This document shows, piece after piece, positions 53,373-63,603 of a DNA stretch of 64,000 nucleotides. The stretch is taken from the NCBI GenBank assembly GCA_947373185.1, contig CANBWP010000006.1:1-64000 (forward strand), written 5' to 3'. Under the pieces are notes generated by a model. That model had not been told where the DNA came from. It saw only the letters and a program-made list of their open reading frames with translations, and made no database searches. The DNA is from Comamonadaceae bacterium. GTDB lineage: Bacteria > Pseudomonadota > Gammaproteobacteria > Burkholderiales > Burkholderiaceae_C. A program made the position numbers and the translations under genes. Every line of letters begins with the position of its first letter. Position 1 is the first letter of the stretch.

Positions 53373-54464
53373 ATGCTATGGGACATTTTTTGCCGAGTCA
53401 TCGACAACCACGGAGATTTGGGGGTCTGCTGGCGCCTGAGTGCCGACCTGGCCTCACGCGGCCAGGACGTTCGTTTGTGGGTCGATGACGCCAGCGCGAT
53501 GCGCTGGATGGCGCCAGAGGCGCAGGTGGATGCGGCAGGCTGGGGGAGACGCCAACTTGCCCACGGAAAAATTGACGTGCGTCCTTGGGCCGCGCCATTG
53601 ACAAGCGACGATGCGGTCTCGGACATTTGGATTGAGGCCTTTGGTTGTGAGTTGGCAGACCATTTTGTGACTTGGGCCAGCGCTTTCCAAAAGACTGCGC
53701 ATTCAGCCCTCCCCGTCTGGGTCAACCTGGAATATTTAAGCGCTGAGTCTTATGTAGAACGCAGCCACAAACTGCCTTCTCACGTCATGAGTGGCCCCCT
53801 CAAAGGCAGAACCAAATGGTTTTTCTACCCAGGCTTCAATGACAAAACAGGCGGCTTGATCTGTGAACCCCAAGTTCAAGCTCAAATTCAAGCATCTCCT
53901 CAGATTTCAGCAGCCCCTGTGTCAGCCCTGCCGCTCAAAACAAGCTTGTTTTGCTATGAGCCAGCGGCATTGTCCGAGGCGATGAAACTTTTGTCTTTTC
54001 AATCTCAAGGCCACCAATGGCAGCTTGCACATGGCCGTGGGGCGGTCGCCTTTGACCAAGCCTTGGCTCAACTGCCTGCACATGCAAAGCAGCCCGCTTT
54101 CGTCAAATTACCGCCCCTGACCCAGGCTGGTTTTGACCAACTGCTCAGAACAAGCGATCTGAATTTTGTTCGCGGCGAAGACTCTTTGGTCAGGGCTTTG
54201 TGGGCTGGCAAAGCCTTTGTGTGGCACATCTACCCCCAAGACGATGGCGCGCACGGCCCCAAATTGAATGCTTTTTTAGACTGGCTGCAGGCCCCCCCCA
54301 GCCTGCGCCAATTTCATTTGCGCTGGAATGGGCTGAGTCAGGACGCCCTCCCTGAGATCGATCTGATGGCCTGGCAAGCCTGCACACAGGCGGCTCGCCA
54401 GCGTTTAAGCGGGCAAATGGATTTGGTCAGTCAACTGCTCCAATTTGTGACAGAAAAGCGCTAA
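53373..54464 (+). CDS. earP: EF-P arginine rhamnosyltransferase EarP
   Basis: EarP transfers rhamnose from dTDP-rhamnose to Arg32 of EF-P, which helps ribosomes pass polyproline stretches. From the ATG at 53373 it has 363 residues. It starts with the hallmark WDIFCRVIDNHGDLGVCWRL, holding the catalytic Asp region and active-site loop. Further features are WVNLEYLSAESYVE, FFYPGFNDKTGGL and the donor-binding FVRGEDSLVRALWAGK. Longer upstream frames overlap uvrC and are rejected. efp follows after 120 bases. Confidence 0.95.
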   Translation: MLWDIFCRVIDNHGDLGVCWRLSADLASRGQDVRLWVDDASAMRWMAPEAQVDAAGWGRRQLAHGKIDVRPWAAPLTSDDAVSDIWIEAFGCELADHFVTWASAFQKTAHSALPVWVNLEYLSAESYVERSHKLPSHVMSGPLKGRTKWFFYPGFNDKTGGLICEPQVQAQIQASPQISAAPVSALPLKTSLFCYEPAALSEAMKLLSFQSQGHQWQLAHGRGAVAFDQALAQLPAHAKQPAFVKLPPLTQAGFDQLLRTSDLNFVRGEDSLVRALWAGKAFVWHIYPQDDGAHGPKLNAFLDWLQAPPSLRQFHLRWNGLSQDALPEIDLMAWQACTQAARQRLSGQMDLVSQLLQFVTEKR

Positions 54465-54510
54465 AATCGTGGGCTTTGGGCCAGAATAGATCTTGTGCCC
54501 TTTACTTTAA

Positions 54511-54528
54511 TGATCCTCCTGGGGATCA
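54511..54528. other. Small inverted repeat in the earP-efp gap
   Basis: TGATCC (54511-54516) and GGATCA (54523-54528) form a 6-base-pair hairpin with a TCCTGG loop, 57-74 bases before the efp ATG. It has no T-run and might be an operator or leader hairpin. Confidence 0.3.
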
Positions 54529-54584
54529 CCCCGCAAAGCTGTAGGCTCATGGCTGAAGGTTCACGGGACAACATTGGACACACT

Positions 54585-55139
54585 ATGAAAGTAGCTCAAG
54601 AAATTCGCGTCGGCAACGTCATCATGCAAGGCAAAGACCCCATGATCGTTTTGCGCACTGAATACAGCCGCGGCGGCCGCGGCGCTGCCACCGTTCGCAT
54701 GAAGCTCAAGGCTTTGCTCAGCAACATGGGCACCGAGTCTGTCTTTAAAGCCGACGACAAAATGGACCAAGTCATTTTGGACCAAAAAGAGTGCACCTAC
54801 TCTTACTTCGCAGACCCCATGTATGTGTTCATGGACAACGAGTTCAACCAATACGAAGTTGAATCAGAAAACATGGGCGACGCCATGAACTACCTCGAAG
54901 ACGGCATGGCCGTTGAAGTGGTGTTCTACGACGGCAAGGCCATTTCTGTTGAATTGCCCACCAGCGTTGAACGCGAAATCACTTGGACAGAACCCGCCGT
55001 CAAAGGCGACACCTCAGGCAAGGTGCTCAAGCCTGCCAAAATTGCAACCGGCTTTGAAGTGCCCGTGCCTTTGTTCGTCAACCAAGGCGACAAAATTGAA
55101 ATCGACACACGCACTGGCGAATACCGCAAGCGCGTTTAA
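54585..55139 (+). CDS. efp: Translation elongation factor P
   Basis: EF-P relieves stalling at polyprolines. From the ATG at 54585 the protein is 184 residues with the three KOW/OB domains. The tip loop reads [13 protein letters not shown] with Arg at position 32, the residue rhamnosylated by EarP, in place of the lysine used by the EpmAB pathway. An in-frame ATG 90 bases upstream gives an unrelated extension and is rejected. A strong terminator follows. Confidence 0.98.
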   Translation: MKVAQEIRVGNVIMQGKDPMIVLRTEYSRGGRGAATVRMKLKALLSNMGTESVFKADDKMDQVILDQKECTYSYFADPMYVFMDNEFNQYEVESENMGDAMNYLEDGMAVEVVFYDGKAISVELPTSVEREITWTEPAVKGDTSGKVLKPAKIATGFEVPVPLFVNQGDKIEIDTRTGEYRKRV

Positions 55140-55172
55140 ACCAACTTCGGGGGCAGCGCCCAAGACACCCTC

Positions 55173-55200
55173 AAAGACCTCCTCGGAGGTCTTTTTTTTT
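55173..55200 (+). terminator. Intrinsic terminator after efp
   Basis: AGACCTCC (55175-55182) pairs with GGAGGTCT (55185-55192) across a two-base gap, and a run of T follows to 55200. It ends 39 bases before the LOG-family start codon and closes the earP-efp transcript. Confidence 0.93.
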
Positions 55201-55238
55201 GCTTGAAATCTTCTGTTCACAGGGTTCACAATAGCCCC

Positions 55239-56063
55239 ATGCAATCGAACCACGACCTTCATGAATCCAAAGACGTCCCAGACGCTTACCGTTTGGCATT
55301 TGATGACCCCGAATTCATGTTGCGGCGTGAAACTCGCGGCATCCGATTTCAACTGGAACTGTTAAAGCCCGACCTCGTTCAAACCGAGGCCGGTATTCAC
55401 AACACAGTGGTGGTCTTTGGCAGTGCCCGGTTCAAAAGCACAGAACAAGCCAAACTTCAATTGGCGCAAGCCACTGCTTTACCCGCTTCAGCAACATCAG
55501 CGCAAGCCCTGGCAAACGCCCAAAGAGATTTGCAAAACGCCAGCTACTATGAAGCAGCGCGCAAATTTGCGCGCCTGGTTTCAGAAGGTTGTCAGTCTCA
55601 CCCAAAATCTAATCGGGTGGTCATTTGCACGGGTGGCGGCCCAGGCATCATGGAAGCAGCCAATCGGGGCGCGATGGAGGCAGGTGCGCCATCTGTGGCC
55701 ATGAACATTTCGTTGCCGCACGAACAAGCTCCGAACCCCTATGTGACGCCCGGACTGAGTTTTCAATTTCATTACTTTGCGCTTCGCAAAATGCATTTCG
55801 CCATGCGTGCCAAAGCCTTGATTTCATTTCCAGGGGGGTTTGGCACTCTGGATGAATTGTTTGAAATTCTCACCTTGGTACAAACTCGCAAAGTTCAACA
55901 AACGCCGGTGCTGCTTTATGGCACTGCGTATTGGAAGCGCTTGATTGACTTTGACTGGATGGTTGAATCGGGCACCATTGCTGCTGAGGATTTGGCCTGC
56001 TTCAAGTTTGTCGACAGCCCAGAAGAGGCCTGGCGAGAAATTCAAAAGTTACTGCCCTGCTAA
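55239..56063 (+). CDS. LOG-family (lysine decarboxylase-like) nucleoside phosphoribohydrolase
   Basis: The 274-residue protein has a Rossmann-like fold with VVVFGSARF, ICTGGGPGIMEAANRGAMEAG and the LOG motif ISFPGGFGTLDELFE. Family members cleave nucleoside 5'-monophosphates such as cytokinin ribotides or AMP. It is longer than plant-type LOG proteins, matching the longer bacterial TIGR00730-type branch. ATG 55239 is chosen over an upstream TTG. It comes after the efp terminator, so it probably has its own promoter. Confidence 0.87.
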   Translation: MQSNHDLHESKDVPDAYRLAFDDPEFMLRRETRGIRFQLELLKPDLVQTEAGIHNTVVVFGSARFKSTEQAKLQLAQATALPASATSAQALANAQRDLQNASYYEAARKFARLVSEGCQSHPKSNRVVICTGGGPGIMEAANRGAMEAGAPSVAMNISLPHEQAPNPYVTPGLSFQFHYFALRKMHFAMRAKALISFPGGFGTLDELFEILTLVQTRKVQQTPVLLYGTAYWKRLIDFDWMVESGTIAAEDLACFKFVDSPEEAWREIQKLLPC

Positions 56064-56120
56064 GGGCCTACAGACTTGCCACGGTACCTTCGCACCCCTG
56101 CCCCCATTTGAGTCGTTTGT

Positions 56121-57296
56121 CTAATGGCCCGCGGTGCGCGGCCTCAAACGCCAAGCCTGTGGCGCGCCGCTGGCCACAGCCGAGCCCACCACCCAAAAAA
56201 CCACGGAAACACCCACTACCGCACCGGCTGCGCCGAAGATGAGCGGCATCACCACACTCGAGGCATTGACGGCCATGATGCGCAGTCCCAGCGCCTCTCC
56301 TTGTCTGTGGGAGGGTGTGATTTGATGCAAAGTGCTCATGATCATGGGTTGCACCACACCCAGCACGGTGCCCAAGCACACAGAGCAAATACCCATCGAC
56401 AAAGGTGATTCAAAAAATGGATAAATGGCAAAAATAAGACCGGCACAAATCATGGCCCCAGTGAGCAATCTGAACTCTTGAAGGCGTCTGGCAATCCAAG
56501 GCAACATCACACGAATCAAAGCAGAGGCCACGGCAAACACACCCAAGATGGTGCCCACCACAGAGGCACTGAAGCCTCTTTCATGGCCCAAAACCGGCAC
56601 AACAAAGGTGTGGACATCCCAGCACGAAGACAACAGCCAATTGACCAACAGCAATCGACGCATGAGCGGGTCTTGCAACAAATCCCAAACCCGCGTGTTC
56701 GCGTGCTCAGGGAGAACGGGCTCAATGGGTTTCTCGTGGACCTTCCGAATCCAAAACCATGCGATGAGTGGAAAGAAACTGAGCATCACAAAACTTGCAC
56801 GAAAACCCGTTGCATCCGCGGGAATCGCGCCAGCGTGGTCAATCATCAAGCCTGCAAAAAAGGGTCCCATGAAATTAGAAACAGCCGGACCGATGGCCAA
56901 CCAGCTGAAGGTTTCCTTCAGCTGATCGGCATCTGCCGCCACACGCCCCACGTGACGCTGCAAAGCAATCACGGTCAAGCCAGTGGCGCCCCCCGTGGCC
57001 AATGCGCCAATGCACAAAACTGGAAAAATCGGCCAGACCACCGCCATGGCAGCCCCCACAAAAGCCACCACCACACTGATGCGAACCGGGCGCTTGAGGC
57101 CGTGGCGGTCTGTGAATTTTCCCGCCGGAATGGCCATGAAGACTTGCGTCAGAGAAAACAAAGCCAGCAGCACGCCCACAGCCACTGTGCTGTAACCCTG
57201 CTTCAAAGCCAGGAGTGGCGTGGCCAAACGCATGCCTGTCATGCAGGCATGCAAAAAAATCTGACCAGCGATCAGTCGGGCCAACTCCTTTTTCAC
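56121..57296 (-). CDS. MFS transporter
   Basis: The 391-residue protein has about twelve helices and the inter-helix motif GKFTDRHGLKRPV of the major facilitator superfamily, DHA1-like. The substrate is unknown. The start is a GTG overlapping the rmuC stop (GTGA), so translation is coupled to rmuC. It ends the minus-strand run and is convergent with the LOG-family gene across 57 bases that hold no clear terminator. Confidence 0.85.
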   Translation of the reverse strand: MKKELARLIAGQIFLHACMTGMRLATPLLALKQGYSTVAVGVLLALFSLTQVFMAIPAGKFTDRHGLKRPVRISVVVAFVGAAMAVVWPIFPVLCIGALATGGATGLTVIALQRHVGRVAADADQLKETFSWLAIGPAVSNFMGPFFAGLMIDHAGAIPADATGFRASFVMLSFFPLIAWFWIRKVHEKPIEPVLPEHANTRVWDLLQDPLMRRLLLVNWLLSSCWDVHTFVVPVLGHERGFSASVVGTILGVFAVASALIRVMLPWIARRLQEFRLLTGAMICAGLIFAIYPFFESPLSMGICSVCLGTVLGVVQPMIMSTLHQITPSHRQGEALGLRIMAVNASSVVMPLIFGAAGAVVGVSVVFWVVGSAVASGAPQAWRLRPRTAGH

Positions 57297-58672
57297 AAGG
57301 CCTCGCCGTCGCTTTCTAAGCTGGGCTGACTCAACAAGCCTGAAGCCTGCCCTTCTGGCAAGGCCTCCACTTGACGCAACGCACGGTTCATCACATTGCT
57401 GCGAGTCTGCGCTTTGTCCAAGGTATTCAGCACGGTTTGCGTTTGTTCTTTGACTTTGGCCAGCACATCGCCAAATTTGCCAAACTCAGTTTTGACAGCC
57501 CCCAAGACCTGCCAGACTTCACTCGAGCGCTTTTCAAGCGCCAAGGTTCTAAAGCCCATTTGCAAGGAATTCAACATGGCCATCAGGGTGGTGGGGCCTG
57601 CCAAGGTCACTCGGTAATCGCGCTGCAAAGCTTCAATCAATCCAGGACGGCGCAAGACCTCGGCATACAAACCTTCGGTGGGCAGAAACATGATGGCAAA
57701 GTCGGTGGTGTGCGGTGGCGACACATATTTCTCGGTCATCGTCTTGGCTTCCAACCGAATACGTGCCTCCAGTGCTTTGCTGCACAACTCCGCCTGAATG
57801 ACATCTGCGCGCGATTGCGCGTCGAGCAATCGTTCGTAATCTTCATTTGGAAATTTGGCATCGATGGGCAACCACACAGGTTGACCATCGTCGGAGCGAC
57901 CTGGCAAACGGATGGCAAAATCGACCCGGTTTTTACTGCCTGGAATGGTGGCGTGTTGCGCGGCATATTGATCAGGCGCCATGACCTGCTCCAACAAAGA
58001 TGCCAATTGGGCTTCGCCAAACATGCCACGGGTTTTGACGTTGGTCAGCAAATGCTTGAGATCACCCACACCTTGCGCCAAGGTGTTCATCTCCCCTAAA
58101 CCTTTGTGAACTTGCTCCAAGCGATCGGCCACTTGTTTGAAACTTTCACCCAAACGCGCTTGCAAAGTCGTTTGCAATTTCTCATCGACGGTTTGTCGCA
58201 TCTCATCCAACTTGGCCGTATTGCTTTGTTGCAATTGGGCCAACTGTGTTTCCAAGGTGCCGCGCATTTCAGTCAAGCGACGCGCATTGGCTTCGGACAA
58301 TTGCTGGACTTGCAAAGTCAATGTGTCGGACAAGGTTTTTTGCAGCAAAGACAACTGCTGCGCAAAGGCATCCATCTGGCTGTTTTGCGTACGCGTCGCC
58401 TCGGCACTTTGTTGTACCAAAGATTGCTGAAAGGTCCCCAAGGTTTGAATCAATTCTTGCCGGCCACCGCGTGCGGATTCGCTGATGGCGTTGCGCAACT
58501 CGCGCTCCATGCGTTCGTTGGCAGCTTGCAGCGATGCGGCCATCAGAGACAAGGCTTCCTGGGCTTGGTTGTCATCAGACGGGCGGGACTGTTGATGCCA
58601 AAGCTTCAGCAACAAAGCCAAGGCACCTACATTGAATGCCAACAAGAGCCAGAGCAAGCTTGAGCTTTCCAT
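57293..58672 (-). CDS. rmuC: DNA recombination protein RmuC
   Basis: RmuC limits DNA inversions between short inverted repeats in E. coli. The 459-residue protein has an N-terminal membrane anchor (LLWLLLAFNVGALALLL), a long coiled coil at about 35-200 rich in Gln and Leu, and the nuclease-like RmuC domain at about 210-400 (GMFGEAQLASLLEQVM, DAKFPNEDYERLL). It overlaps the MFS gene and follows the 2-hydroxyacid dehydrogenase gene after 9 bases. Confidence 0.93.
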   Translation of the reverse strand: MESSSLLWLLLAFNVGALALLLKLWHQQSRPSDDNQAQEALSLMAASLQAANERMERELRNAISESARGGRQELIQTLGTFQQSLVQQSAEATRTQNSQMDAFAQQLSLLQKTLSDTLTLQVQQLSEANARRLTEMRGTLETQLAQLQQSNTAKLDEMRQTVDEKLQTTLQARLGESFKQVADRLEQVHKGLGEMNTLAQGVGDLKHLLTNVKTRGMFGEAQLASLLEQVMAPDQYAAQHATIPGSKNRVDFAIRLPGRSDDGQPVWLPIDAKFPNEDYERLLDAQSRADVIQAELCSKALEARIRLEAKTMTEKYVSPPHTTDFAIMFLPTEGLYAEVLRRPGLIEALQRDYRVTLAGPTTLMAMLNSLQMGFRTLALEKRSSEVWQVLGAVKTEFGKFGDVLAKVKEQTQTVLNTLDKAQTRSNVMNRALRQVEALPEGQASGLLSQPSLESDGEAL

Positions 58673-58681
58673 GCTGCAGTT

Positions 58682-59659
58682 TTAAAAAGTCGCCAAAGCA
58701 TTGAGCGGCGTGAGCGCTTTGCCATTGGCAAAGTACGCAGTCAGGTTGTCTGCCGCCAACTGCGCCATGGCCAAACGTGTCTTGACCGTCGCGCTCGCAA
58801 TGTGCGGTGTCAGCACCACATTGGGCACCGCCAACAGGGCCGGGTTCAAGGCAGGCTCACCTTCAAACACATCCAAGCCTGCCGCTGCAATTTGCCGGTT
58901 TTGAAGCGCGACCGCCAGTGCCGCGTCGTCCACAATACCGCCCCGTGCGATGTTGACCAATGTGGCGGTCGGTTTCATTTGCGCAAGTTCTGCGGCGCCC
59001 ATGGCGTGATGCGACTCGGCGCTGTAGGGCAAGACCAACACCAAATGATCGGCCGTTTTCAAAAGCGTTTCTTTGTCGACATAACGCGCTTGGCAGGAGG
59101 CTTCTGTGGCGGCATCGAGTTGGCTGCGGTTGTGATACAGGACATTCATGCCAAAGCCCAAAGCACCGCGACGCGCAATGGCTTGACCAATCCGCCCCAT
59201 GCCCAAAATGCCCAAGGTGCTGCCATGCACTTCGGCTCCCGCAAACATGTCATAGCGCCATTGCTTCCATTGCCCGGCACGCAAATAATGTTCGCTTTCG
59301 GTCATGCGCCTGGCGGTGGCCATGAGCAAGGCAAAGCCAAAGTCGGCGGTGGTTTCGGTCAGCACATCGGGCGTGTTGGACGCCAACACACCCAACGCGG
59401 TCATGGCGGGTACATCAAAGTTATTGAAGCCAACGGCCATGTTGGCCGCCATTTTCAATTTAGGCTGGAGACCCAAGACCTTGGCATTGATCGGATCTGA
59501 GCCTGTGGTCAAGGCTGCGTCATGCTGGGCAATGGCTTGCTGCCAAGTGTCTGGCGTCCAGGGCACATCGGCTTGATTGTGCGTGACCTCAAATGTGTCG
59601 GTCAGTGTGTCAATCACCGTTTGGAAAATAGGTCGTGCGACCAGCAACTTAGGCTTCAT
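58682..59659 (-). CDS. D-isomer 2-hydroxyacid dehydrogenase (glyoxylate/hydroxypyruvate reductase-like)
   Basis: The 325-residue protein has the NAD(P) motif LGILGMGRIGQAIARRG and the catalytic triad Arg (NIARGGIVDD), Glu (DVFEGEPALNP) and His (LTPHIASATV) of this family. Similarity in the active-site stretches is greatest to GhrB-type glyoxylate/hydroxypyruvate or 2-ketogluconate reductases. ATG 59659 has GAGAG upstream, and a longer frame overlapping nhaD is rejected. It lies 10 bases after nhaD. Confidence 0.88.
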   Translation of the reverse strand: MKPKLLVARPIFQTVIDTLTDTFEVTHNQADVPWTPDTWQQAIAQHDAALTTGSDPINAKVLGLQPKLKMAANMAVGFNNFDVPAMTALGVLASNTPDVLTETTADFGFALLMATARRMTESEHYLRAGQWKQWRYDMFAGAEVHGSTLGILGMGRIGQAIARRGALGFGMNVLYHNRSQLDAATEASCQARYVDKETLLKTADHLVLVLPYSAESHHAMGAAELAQMKPTATLVNIARGGIVDDAALAVALQNRQIAAAGLDVFEGEPALNPALLAVPNVVLTPHIASATVKTRLAMAQLAADNLTAYFANGKALTPLNALATF

Positions 59660-59669
59660 TGAATGGCTC

Positions 59670-60953
59670 TCAATGTGTGAGTTGGTATTCGAGAATGTAG
59701 AAAATGGCACCGCCGAAATAACCCAGCAAGGCCAAGAGGCTGATCTTTTTCATGTACCAAAGGAAATCGATTTTTTCCAGACCCATGGCTGCCACACCGG
59801 CTGCAGAACCAATGATCAAAATGGAGCCGCCGGTGCCTGCGCAGTAAGCCATGAATTCCCACAAAAAACTGTCGGCAGGATACTGTGCCAAGCTGTACAT
59901 GCCCATGGACGCCGCCACCAAAGGCACGTTGTCCACCACGGCACTGACCAAGCCAATCAGAATGACAATGATGTCCAGGCGACCCACCACGTCATTCAGC
60001 CATTGCGCCACTGCGGTCAAAATGTGCGCGTGTTCCAAGCTGGCCACCGCCAACAAGATGCCCACAAAGAACAAAATAGAGCTCATGTCAATGCGGGTCA
60101 AAGCGCTGACCAAGGTCAGATGTTCTTTGTCTTCGTCTGACTTTTGACGGTGCACCAAATCGCCCACCAACCACAACACGCCCAAGCCAAACAGGATGCC
60201 CAAAAACGGCGGCAGATGCGTCACGGTTTTGAAAGCAGGAACGGCCACCAAAATACCCAAGCCTAAAAAGAACATCAGCTGACGCTCAAAGGCTGTGGTT
60301 TCAATGTGGCCGACATTGGTTTCACGCACAGGTGCTTGCACCAACTGGCCACGCAAAATCCAGGCGGTGGCGGCCAGTGGCACCAGTAAATTGATCATCG
60401 ACGGAATGAACAGGCCTTTCATAATTTCTGCCGTGGTAACTTGCCCGCCAATCCACAGCATGGTGGTGGTCACATCCCCGATGGGCGTCCATGCGCCCCC
60501 GGCATTGGCCGCAATCACAATCATGCCGGCAAAAAACAAGCGGTCTTCCCGTTTTTCAAGCAGCTTCTTCATCAGAGAAACCATGACGATGGCCGTGGTC
60601 AAGTTGTCCAAAATGGAACTCAGAAAAAAAGTCACAAAGCCCACCAGCCACATCAAACTCGAAAGCTGGGTGGTTCGAATTCGCGCAGTGATCACTTCAA
60701 AACCATCGTGCGCGTCAACCACTTCCACAATGGTCATGGCACCCATCAAGAAAAACACAATTTGCGCGGTCGACATGAGGGACTCGCCCATGGCAGCCTC
60801 TACAACTTTGGCTTCTGGCCCCCAAACGGCATAAATTGTCCAAAGCAGCCCCGCACCGATCAGAGCCGTGGCGGACTTGTTCACCTTGAGGGGATGTTCA
60901 AAGGCAATGGCTGCGTAGGTCAGCACAAAAATGGCGATGAGCAGGGTGTTCAT
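59670..60953 (-). CDS. nhaD: NhaD-type sodium/proton antiporter
   Basis: NhaD exchanges Na+ or Li+ for protons at the inner membrane. The 427-residue protein has about twelve helices and family stretches [54 protein letters not shown] and [14 protein letters not shown], which carry the polar residues of the IT-superfamily ion site. Its ATG overlaps the pncB stop (ATGA). Confidence 0.92.
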   Translation of the reverse strand: MNTLLIAIFVLTYAAIAFEHPLKVNKSATALIGAGLLWTIYAVWGPEAKVVEAAMGESLMSTAQIVFFLMGAMTIVEVVDAHDGFEVITARIRTTQLSSLMWLVGFVTFFLSSILDNLTTAIVMVSLMKKLLEKREDRLFFAGMIVIAANAGGAWTPIGDVTTTMLWIGGQVTTAEIMKGLFIPSMINLLVPLAATAWILRGQLVQAPVRETNVGHIETTAFERQLMFFLGLGILVAVPAFKTVTHLPPFLGILFGLGVLWLVGDLVHRQKSDEDKEHLTLVSALTRIDMSSILFFVGILLAVASLEHAHILTAVAQWLNDVVGRLDIIVILIGLVSAVVDNVPLVAASMGMYSLAQYPADSFLWEFMAYCAGTGGSILIIGSAAGVAAMGLEKIDFLWYMKKISLLALLGYFGGAIFYILEYQLTH

Positions 60954-62134
60954 GGTGTGTCCTCAATCTCAAAAACTTGTCTCAAATAGGCCAAATAATT
61001 TTGGTCTTCGCACATGCCTTTGCCGGGCGTATCCGACAACTTGGCCACAGGTTGGCCATTGCACTTGACCATTTTGATCACAATTTGCAAAGGCTCGTAG
61101 CCCAAATCATTGGTCAAGTTGGTGCCAATGCCAAAGGCCAATTGGCATCGGCCATTGAACTGGCGGAATAACTCGATGGTCTTCGGAACCGTCAGTCCAT
61201 CGCTGAAGATGAGTGTTTTGGTCAGCGGGTCGACACGGTTGGCGCGGTAATGGGCAATCATGCGCTCGCCCCACACAAAGGGGTCTCCGCTGTCATGCCG
61301 CGCGCCATCGAACAACTTGCAAAAGTACATGTCGAAGTCGCGCAAGAAGGCGTTGAAACCGTACACGTCACTCAGCGCAATGCCCAAGTCACCGCGGTAT
61401 TCACGCGCCCATGATTCAAATGCAAAGACTTGGCTGTCGCGCAAGCGGGGGCCAAGCGCCTGGCTAGCTTGCAAATACTCGTGGGCCATGGTGCCCAAAG
61501 GGGTGAGTCCCAGCATGTAGGCAAAGTGCACATTGCTGGTACCCGCAAACTGTCCGGCTGCGCCAGCGCCCAGGCGGCCAATCAGCACCCTTAAAACTTC
61601 TTCATGCCATGCCCTTGAAAAGCGCCTGCGCGTGCCGTAGTCAGCAATTTTCAGGGTCTTCAAATCGTCAGCTTGCAACTGCTTGATCTTGGTGTCTAAG
61701 CGGGCACGGCCTTGCATCAAATCAGGCAAGCGCTGGGTGTTTCTGAAATACACCTCGTTCACAATGGCCAAGACTGGAATCTCAAACAAAATGGTGTGCA
61801 GCCAGGGGCCTTGAATGACGATGTCAATGTCACCCGCCAAATTCGGGGTCACCTGAATGTATTTTTCGTTCAGTCTGAACAAGCCCAAAAAGTCGACAAA
61901 GTCGCTTTTGATAAACCGCAGTGAGCGCAAGTAGGCCAGTTCATCTTCTTTGAAATGCAAACTGCAAAGCGATTTGATTTCGCTGCGAATTTCATCGACA
62001 TAGGGCGCCAAGTCCACGCCTGGATTTCGGCACTTGAATCGGTACTCCACTTGTGCACCCGGAAATTGGTGCAACACCACTTGCATCATGGTGAACTTGT
62101 AAAGGTCCGTGTCCAGCAAACTGGTAATGATCAT
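60950..62134 (-). CDS. pncB: Nicotinate phosphoribosyltransferase
   Basis: PncB converts nicotinate, PRPP and ATP to nicotinate mononucleotide in NAD salvage. The 394-residue protein has the N-terminal [10 protein letters not shown], the autophosphorylated histidine in [24 protein letters not shown] and [14 protein letters not shown]. Its ATG is one base beyond the livF stop and its stop overlaps nhaD, so it is embedded in a longer transcript. Confidence 0.96.
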   Translation of the reverse strand: MIITSLLDTDLYKFTMMQVVLHQFPGAQVEYRFKCRNPGVDLAPYVDEIRSEIKSLCSLHFKEDELAYLRSLRFIKSDFVDFLGLFRLNEKYIQVTPNLAGDIDIVIQGPWLHTILFEIPVLAIVNEVYFRNTQRLPDLMQGRARLDTKIKQLQADDLKTLKIADYGTRRRFSRAWHEEVLRVLIGRLGAGAAGQFAGTSNVHFAYMLGLTPLGTMAHEYLQASQALGPRLRDSQVFAFESWAREYRGDLGIALSDVYGFNAFLRDFDMYFCKLFDGARHDSGDPFVWGERMIAHYRANRVDPLTKTLIFSDGLTVPKTIELFRQFNGRCQLAFGIGTNLTNDLGYEPLQIVIKMVKCNGQPVAKLSDTPGKGMCEDQNYLAYLRQVFEIEDTP

Positions 62135-62135
62135 G

Positions 62136-62822
62136 TCAAGGAAATTGGCTTTTGAATTGAGCCTGCAGTGTACGTGAAGAGCTCATGGTTCCACTGGCCA
62201 AATGCAGCACATGGTCGGCCATGCTTGAAAGCAGCTGATTCTGTTCTGCGATCAGCATCGTGTAGCCCTGTTTTTGAAGCTTTTCCAGGGCCTGCGCAAT
62301 GGCTTGGACCAAGACCGGTGAAATGCCTTCACAGGGCTCGTCCAGCAGGAGCATTTGAGCCTGCGTCATCAAGGTTCGGCCCAAAGCCAACATTTGCTGC
62401 TCTCCCCCACTCATTTGGGCCGCAGGCCGATCAAGCATGGTGCCCAATGCGGGAAACAAATTCAACACATCGTCCAATTGAATCGGGGCCGAAGATTGTT
62501 TCGATGCCGAAGCAGCTGGCCTTGCAATCTCCAAGTTTTGGCGCACCGTGAGAGCTGCAAACAGGCGCCGGTCTTCCGGCACATACCCTAAGCCTTTTTG
62601 AGACCGCTGGTAAGGCGCCAAATATTGCATCGACTGGCCAGCCCATGTGACTTCACCTGTGACTTTGGGCATCAGGCCCATGATGGCTTTGAGCAAGCTT
62701 GACTTGCCGGCGCCATTCAAACCTTGTATCAAAACCATGTGTCCCAAGGGGACCTTGAAGGACACATCAAACAAGACTTGAGCTTGGCCATAACTGGCAT
62801 GGAGCTTGTGTATTTCAAGCAT
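62136..62822 (-). CDS. livF: Branched-chain amino acid-type ABC transporter ATPase LivF
   Basis: This is the second ATPase (228 residues) of a LivFGHMK-type importer. Walker A is GLNGAGKSS, the signature [13 protein letters not shown], and Walker [31 protein letters not shown] is a LivF hallmark. It overlaps livG by 8 bases. The substrate may be branched-chain amino acids, urea or aromatic acids; the receptor and livH are outside the window. Confidence 0.9.
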   Translation of the reverse strand: MLEIHKLHASYGQAQVLFDVSFKVPLGHMVLIQGLNGAGKSSLLKAIMGLMPKVTGEVTWAGQSMQYLAPYQRSQKGLGYVPEDRRLFAALTVRQNLEIARPAASASKQSSAPIQLDDVLNLFPALGTMLDRPAAQMSGGEQQMLALGRTLMTQAQMLLLDEPCEGISPVLVQAIAQALEKLQKQGYTMLIAEQNQLLSSMADHVLHLASGTMSSSRTLQAQFKSQFP

Positions 62823-63603
62823 GCCTCACCTCACCGCCATACTGAAACTCAGAACCCAAATAACGCTCACGAACCAGGGGATGCACAGCCACGTCCTGCG
62901 GCAAACCCTGCGCCACCAAACGACCCTCCATTAAAACCAAGACACGATCGGCCACACCAAACACCGCATCCATGTTGTGCTCGGTGTACAGCACCGTGGT
63001 GCCTTCCTTGGTCACTGCCTTCACTCGCAACATCATGTCAGTGCGTTCCGCTTGAGAAAGTCCCGCGGCAGGCTCATCCAATAAAAGCAAGCCATTGGGA
63101 GCATCTGGCAATCCGGCCATGGCCAGCGCCAGCTCCAAGCGTTTCTTGGCGCCATACGACAAGGCCATGGCGGGGGCATTCAGAGCCTCTTGCCCCAAAT
63201 TTTCCAAGCCCATTTTGTGCACCCAGTGCCAAGCGCCATCGATCTCGCAGTCTGCCAAGACATCCAACATGGAAATACTCGAAGAAGCTTTCAAAACCAA
63301 CTGCAAATTTTGAATCGCACTCAAAGCTTCAAAAACCTGCGCAACTTGAAAAGTGCGAGCCACGCCCAACGCCCTTCGCGCCTGTGGACCCAAAGCGTTC
63401 AAGACATGTTGACGCCAAACGATACGGCCTTGCTTGGCGACTTGCTGTCCGGCCACACAGGCAAAGCAGGTGGACTTGCCAGCCCCATTGGGCCCAATCA
63501 AGGCTACGCATTCGCCAGCCATCAACTCAAAGTCAACACCCTGAAGGGCTTGCACGCCGCCGTAGTTCTGGTGCAAATTTTGAACCCTGAAAACAACGCT
63601 CAT
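62815..63603 (-). CDS. livG: Branched-chain amino acid-type ABC transporter ATPase LivG
   Basis: This is the first ATPase (262 residues) of the same importer. Walker A is GPNGAGKST and Walker B LLLLDEPAAGLSQ. The usual LSGG signature is replaced by ALSYGAKKRLELALAMA, as is normal for LivG proteins. ATG 63603 overlaps the livM stop (ATGA); a longer frame running into livM is rejected. Confidence 0.9.
   Translation of the reverse strand: MSVVFRVQNLHQNYGGVQALQGVDFELMAGECVALIGPNGAGKSTCFACVAGQQVAKQGRIVWRQHVLNALGPQARRALGVARTFQVAQVFEALSAIQNLQLVLKASSSISMLDVLADCEIDGAWHWVHKMGLENLGQEALNAPAMALSYGAKKRLELALAMAGLPDAPNGLLLLDEPAAGLSQAERTDMMLRVKAVTKEGTTVLYTEHNMDAVFGVADRVLVLMEGRLVAQGLPQDVAVHPLVRERYLGSEFQYGGEVRHA

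Noticed and set aside
56478..57329. 283-codon plus-strand frame opposite the MFS transporter
   Set aside because: The product is rich in His, Gln and Arg, typical of the reverse of hydrophobic membrane codons. There is no start signal.
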